From: Colocasia esculenta
Lineage: Eukaryota > Streptophyta > Magnoliopsida > Alismatales > Araceae
Reading direction: 5' to 3'
Assembly (NCBI GenBank): GCA_014218235.1
Contig: CM024766.1
Coordinates: forward strand, 64,717,207 to 64,781,206
Length of the DNA stretch: 64,000 bases
Shown: positions 59,558 through 64,000 of the stretch, piece after piece
Numbering within the stretch: position 1 is the stretch's first letter
How the letters are laid out: every line of letters starts with the position of its first letter
The notes under the pieces: generated by a model
What the model was told of the DNA's origin: nothing
Seen by the model: only the letters and a program-made list of their open reading frames with translations
The model's database searches: none
Program-made: the position numbers and the translations under genes

Positions 59558-60740
59558 GGTGAGATGGAGCAAAAGGAGGAATGGAGAAGATAGGTGAAGG
59601 GTAGCAGCAGAGAAAGAGAGTGAAGATGGCGCTCTGAACAGAAAAACGGAGAGGTTTCTATTTAAAACCTTAGGATACGCAAGATACCGAAAAATGAGGT
59701 GGTGAAGGGGCGTGTGTCGACATTTAGGGTTATTTATAACCCTCTACATGAAACGACACAACAAAAATCGGTCCGAATCTGAACCGGTTCAACTGAACGG
59801 ATTTTCGGTTGTCGACAACCGCACTTCATCTGTCGACAACCACTGACAATATGAGCAGAAGTAGCTTTTCATGTGCATTACATAGTTACACAATTACGTA
59901 GTTAACTGTGTAACTGTGCATTACACAGTTACACAGTTAACTATGTAAGTACTTAAAAAGTTCTTACACAGTTACAAAAGAAGTACTTACAGACTTACGT
60001 AGCAAAAAAAGGTCGTAATTACGCAGTGACAGTGACACGGTTAACCAGTTATCTGTGTAACTAATTCAAAAAATGTTACACAGTTACCAAAAGTAGTACT
60101 TACAAACTTCTGACGTACATAATTAAATACTTTACGCAATTACACAGTTAAATGTGTAAGTACTTCATAAGTTGTTACACAGTTACACATTTAACTGTCG
60201 GTAACTACTTCATAAGTTCTTACACAGTTACAATTAACTGTGTGTAAGTACTTGGAAAGTTGTTACACACTTACGATAATAAGTACTTAAATACGTATGG
60301 AGGAAGATAGTAGGTAATTACATACGCAGTTACACTCTTAAACTACTTCAAAAAAGTTGTTACATAATTACTGACATAAGTACTAACAATAAATTCCCCT
60401 TGTGGATTTGCATACGTACAAATGTTATTATAGTAGTGAGTTACAAGCATTTTATGGCTCCTGTTGTATTTTAATTATCAGATACATTATTCAACTAAAC
60501 AATATTACCCAAGAACCACATGATCTTTCTTATACAGAAATGTGGTCAGTACATATGTCTTTGCGTTACACAATCTGACATGCTCAATTTATACAATATT
60601 ATGAAACTAAACAAAATGGAACCCGTTTTGGAGAGTACACATTTCTTTGCCTTCCCTAATACAACATTCTTAATTTACATTCATTTGTTGACTAACATGT
60701 GAGATACAAGAAGCTTCAACATCCTTTAATTATCAGCCTC
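59558..60740. other. Promoter side of the preceding gene and a GTTAAC-type repeat tract
   Basis: TTGTCGACAACC twice near 59808-59843. From about 59870 to 60385 there is a tract of degenerate ACACAGTTA / TAACTGTGTAAG repeats like the TIR but not part of the mirrored section I could follow. 60385-60740 is AT-rich with no gene; it should hold the 3' UTR of the GRF gene. Confidence 0.65.
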
Positions 60741-61196
60741 CTATGTTGTCAAGGTGGAGATTACTCGACCAAGGCTTGCAGCGATCCTAGTCTTTTTCTC
60801 TAGCTGAAGTTGAAGTTCTTGTACTCGCTTTCTTAAAATTTCATTCTCTTCAACTAGTTTTTGCATCACCTCATCTCTGTTACATTCGCACTTTCCACTG
60901 CATGATCGGCCAAGGGCCAAAAAATCATCACACCACATAAAGAAGTTGCATGATCCTTTCTGCACAACAAAGAAAATTGAACATTGTAATTCAACAATGT
61001 CAGGCCTCTCACCTATACTTAGCATTACAAACAAATAATCAGTGCCACAAAGTCCACAACATATACACACCTTGCACTTATAATATTTGTGATTAGGATT
61101 GCTAGCAGTGTGACTTGTAAATATATCACACCACCCATATCCACATGGACATCGTAGAGGTGGTATTGTCATCGAGCAAGAACCAGCAGATGCCAT
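60741..61196 (-). CDS. GRF zinc-finger plus coiled-coil protein of the MULE (114 aa)
   Basis: Exons 61196-61071 and 60959-60741; the 111-bp intron (GTGTGT...TGCAG) is a multiple of three and contains no stop, so retention would also give an open protein of 151 aa. The finger CPCGYGWCDIFTSHTASNPN, then YYKCK, CNFFMWCDD matches zf-GRF (C-x-C, TS-x-T, NP, FY-x-C, C-x-FF-x-W). GRF fingers bind single-stranded nucleic acid in proteins such as APE2 and TOP3A. The remainder (EENEILRKRVQELQLQLEKK) is a leucine-heptad coiled coil. Such small GRF/coiled-coil proteins are common in plant genomes, often near transposons. An ATG at 61310 with no finger homology is a less likely start. Intact. Confidence 0.82.
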   Translation of the reverse strand: MASAGSCSMTIPPLRCPCGYGWCDIFTSHTASNPNHKYYKCKVCICCGLCGTDYLFVMLSIGERPDIVELQCSIFFVVQKGSCNFFMWCDDFLALGRSCSGKCECNRDEVMQKLVEENEILRKRVQELQLQLEKKTRIAASLGRVISTLTT

Positions 61197-61359
61197 CGTC
61201 AAAGTGGTAATTTCTTTATACCCTGCAATTTTGGTGTGTATAATGATCCCATTCTTGTGCAGTACAAATACAAGTTCATAGACAGAGATTGCAATAAAAA
61301 TTCTGAACACCCCTTCAATGGGTCCTTAACCATTGAAAATGCGGCTACAAATTACAAAT

Positions 61360-63697
61360 ACAAAATTTTACAAGATGTTACAGAGTTACAAAGTTACACA
61401 GTTAAACAGTGAACTGTGTAACTAGTTGGAAAATTGTTACACAATTACAAATACAAAAACTTAAAGTGGTGCATAAAAGAAAATTTGTACATACTTACAC
61501 AATTAGTTTTGAAGTAGTTACATAGTTCCTCACTTAACAGTGTAACTGTTTACACAATTAGAAATACACATACTTAGACACTTACGTAAACCAAAAACTA
61601 GGTAAGTACATACATACTTAGTTAAGATATGTAGCTACTTTTCAACTAGTTGTTACACATTTACACAGTTAAGATATGTGACTACTTGAGAAGATGTTAC
61701 AGAGTTACACAGTTACACAGTTAAACAGTGAACTGTGTAACTACTTGGAAAGTTGTTACATAATTACAAATACAAAAACCTAAAGTGGTGTGTAAAAGAA
61801 AATTTGTACATACTTACACAGTTAGTTTTGAAGTAGTTACATAGTTCCTCACTTAACAGTGTAACTATTTACACAATTAGAAATACACATACTTAGACAC
61901 TTACGTAAACCAAAAACTAGGTAAGTACATACATACTTAGTTAAGATATGTAGCTACTTTTCAACTAGTTGTTACACAGTTACATAGTTAAGATATGTGA
62001 CTACTTGAGAAGATGTTACAGAGTTACACAGTTACACAGTTAAATAGTGAACTGTATAACTACTTGGAAAGTTGTTACACAATTACAAATACAAAAACTT
62101 CAAGTGGTGCGTAACAGAAAATTTGTACATACTTACACAATTAGTTTTGAAGTTGTTACACAGTTCCTCACTTAACAGTGTAACTGTTTACACAATTAGA
62201 AATACACATACTTAGACACTTATGTAAACCAAAAACTAGGTAAGTACATACATACTTAGTTAAGATATGTAGCTACTTTTCAACTAGTTGTTACACAGTT
62301 ACACAGTTAAGATATGTGACTACTTGAGAAGATGTTACAGAGTTACACAGTTAAACAGTGAACTGTGTAACTACTTGGAAAGTTGTTACACAATTACAAA
62401 TACAAAAACTTCAAGTGGTGCGTAAAAGAAAATTTGTACGTATTTACACAGTTAGTTTTGAAGTTGTTACACAGTTCCTCACTTAACAGTGTAACTACTT
62501 TGAAAGTTGTTACACAGTTACTCAGTAAACTGTGTAACTACTACTTAGAAAGTTCTTACACAATTACTCAGATACACAATTAACTATGTAACTACTTACA
62601 CAATTAGAAAGACATATACTTAGCCACTTACGTACACCAAAAACTAGGTAAGTACATACATACTCAGTTAACGTATGTTATTTTTCAAGTAGTTGTTACA
62701 CAGTTACACAGTTAAGATATGTAACTACTACTTGAGAAGATGTTAAACAATTAGAAGTACAAATAGTTAGACACCTACAAAAAAATAGTTGGTAATCACA
62801 TAATTACACAGTTAACATATGTAACTATTTTTTTAACTTGTTAATCAGTTACAAAGTTACTTAGAAAGTTGTTACACAGTTACACAGTTAACTGTGTAAC
62901 TACTTACAAAGTTGTTACACAAATAGAAATACAAATAGTTAGACACTTACGTACTTACAAAAACAGTAGGTACTAGGTAATGACATACTTACACAGTTAA
63001 CATACGTAACTATTTAGAAAGTTGTTACACAGTTACTCAGTTATACGATTAAGTGTGTAACTACTTAGAAAGTTGTTACACAATTAAAAAGTTACACAGT
63101 TAAATGTGTAACTACTTAGAATGTTGTTACACAGTTACTGACTTACAGAATTAAGTGTGTAATTATTCGAAAGTTGTTACAATTACAATTAGACAAACTT
63201 AGACAAAATATCTATTTTTTTTCGAAAGTTGTAACTCTGTAGTAGCGTCGGTAACCAAAAGTAGAGTAAATAAGAAATAGTCGCGAGACAAACAGATATG
63301 GATGAAACATTGTTGGCAAGAAAAACATCTGGCGACTAACGGATGTGGATCTATAGAGGACAAAGGGGATCCGTGGAACCAATGTGTATCGGAATGCCAA
63401 GAAAAACTCACCTACACTGGGGATAGAAGGAAGTGAGAATCAGTTAGAAACATTCACTGGAAGCCAGAATCTCTGCGCTCCTCTTCGCAACGCACCCAAA
63501 TGCCAACCCTAGTCTCCTCTTCGCAACGCCGCGGCGGGAAGGTTTGCACCATTGCCTGCTTTCTTCGAAAGGCATTAAAGCCAAACAAGGTCATGCGTCA
63601 CTAGGGCTGGGGGTAGAATGAGTATTTACGAGAAGAGGCATAATGTCCGTTAAGTCCCAGGGACTGGAAAATAAGTCCCGCATAAAGCAGGGACCGG
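61360..63697 (-). repeat. Right TIR of the MULE
   Basis: It is the reverse complement of the left TIR without the solo LTR. The 319-bp unit, marked by CCTCACTTAA, recurs at 61528, 61847, 62166 and 62477 (spacing 319, 319, 311). The outer part (about 63185-63697) matches 43638-44150 closely. It ends GGGACCGG, 74 bp short of the left end's outer limit. Confidence 0.9.
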
Positions 63698-63884
63698 TGT
63701 TTACTTATATTCCAGCGAAGGTTGGATTATTGTTGGGTCGGTGCGGGATTCTTCTTCTTCTTATTATTTTTTCCTATCGTTTATTTAATATATATTCATA
63801 TTCTCAAAATACAAGTCACGTCCTCTTAGTAATTATCTTTAATGTTAAATATTATAAACAATTAATTAAAGATAATAAATAATA
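63698..63884 (+). repeat. Direct repeat flanking the giant MULE, right copy
   Basis: It starts TGTTTACTTATATTCC directly after GGGACCGG and ends TAAATAATA. It matches 43378-43563 with two substitutions and one extra T. Confidence 0.92.
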
Positions 63885-64000
63885 TGGGGACAAAGAGTTT
63901 TTATTTATTTTTCCAATATTCTTTTACATTTTTGATTCGAAAATTAGGTCATATAATATTAAGTAAAGTAATATGTTTTTTTTTTTTTTGATGTTACTGT
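63885..64000. other. AT-rich flank, no gene
   Basis: It starts TGGGGACAAAG and holds a poly-T run near 63970-63990. This is the host sequence beyond the MULE; nothing else is recognised. Confidence 0.6.

Larger units (their letters stand above)
43564..63697 (+). mobile_element. Giant multi-gene Mutator-like element with long TIRs
   Basis: About 20.1 kb, or 16.7 kb without the 3.4-kb solo LTR. The ends are inverted repeats: 43638 onward (CCGGTCCC...GCGGGACTTATTTTC...CCCTGGGA) matches the complement of 63697 downward. The left end extends 74 bp further, starting GGGAGAATTAATTATTTGCC, typical of MULE ends; these bases are missing on the right. Inside are a PB1-like gene, a ULP1-like protease pseudogene, a mudrA transposase, a 'putative plant transposon protein' gene and a GRF zinc-finger gene. 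MULEs with ULP1-like genes are known (Kaonashi in rice and Arabidopsis, CUMULE in cucurbits). I infer a relative of those with additional cargo. Confidence 0.9.

Noticed and set aside
43638..63706. 9-bp target duplication directly outside CCGGTCCC...GGGACCGG
   Set aside because: Left neighbour CATGGACGT and right neighbour TGTTTACTT do not match, so the ends cannot both be original there.

Overview
This window is angiosperm nuclear DNA. It has no prokaryote-style gene packing. It holds one single-copy-looking host gene with twelve coding exons and GT-AG introns. The rest is nested plant transposable elements: Tat and Tekay lineages of Ty3/Gypsy, and a Mutator-like element (MULE). I cannot name the species from sequence alone.

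Layout. (1) 1-10411: a Tat-lineage LTR retrotransposon, complete except for three bases of its 5' LTR. Its LTRs are 777 bp and identical by eye, its gag-pol frame is intact, and a spliced antisense gene lies downstream of pol. It looks very recent. (2) 10605-32070: an older, decayed Tat relative in the opposite orientation. Its gag is split by (3), a Tekay/Del-type chromovirus at 19247-30163 with 3.1-kb LTRs and a perfect GGCGG target duplication. Both sit in AT-rich DNA made of short AATCGAT-type degenerate repeats (10412-10604 and 32071-32685). (4) 34578-40616, minus strand: an intact MFSD12-like major facilitator gene. All twelve coding exons join in phase to a 458-residue protein. (5) 43564-63697: a roughly 20-kb Mutator-like element, flanked by a 186-bp direct repeat that is far longer than a normal MULE target duplication. 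A 3.4-kb solo LTR (44679-48083, target duplication GTATG) has landed in its left terminal inverted repeat (TIR).

The giant MULE is the most interesting system. Its TIRs are about 2.3-2.5 kb. They consist largely of a 319-bp higher-order tandem repeat built from short dyads centred on GTTAAC. Between them are five genes, left to right: a free-standing PB1-like protein (+), a ULP1-like cysteine protease gene (-), a mudrA transposase that itself starts with the same PB1-like domain (+), a protein of the 'putative plant transposon protein' family with a coiled-coil tail (-), and a GRF zinc-finger plus coiled-coil protein (-). The transposase, PB1-like and GRF genes are open. The ULP-like gene keeps all eleven exons in phase but has four in-frame TAG codons, one directly after the catalytic His. 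The fourth gene has one TAG near its start. The interior also carries a 50-bp minisatellite and scattered copies of the palindrome TTGTCGACAA.

All coordinates were worked out by hand. Domain assignments come from motif recognition, not database searches.
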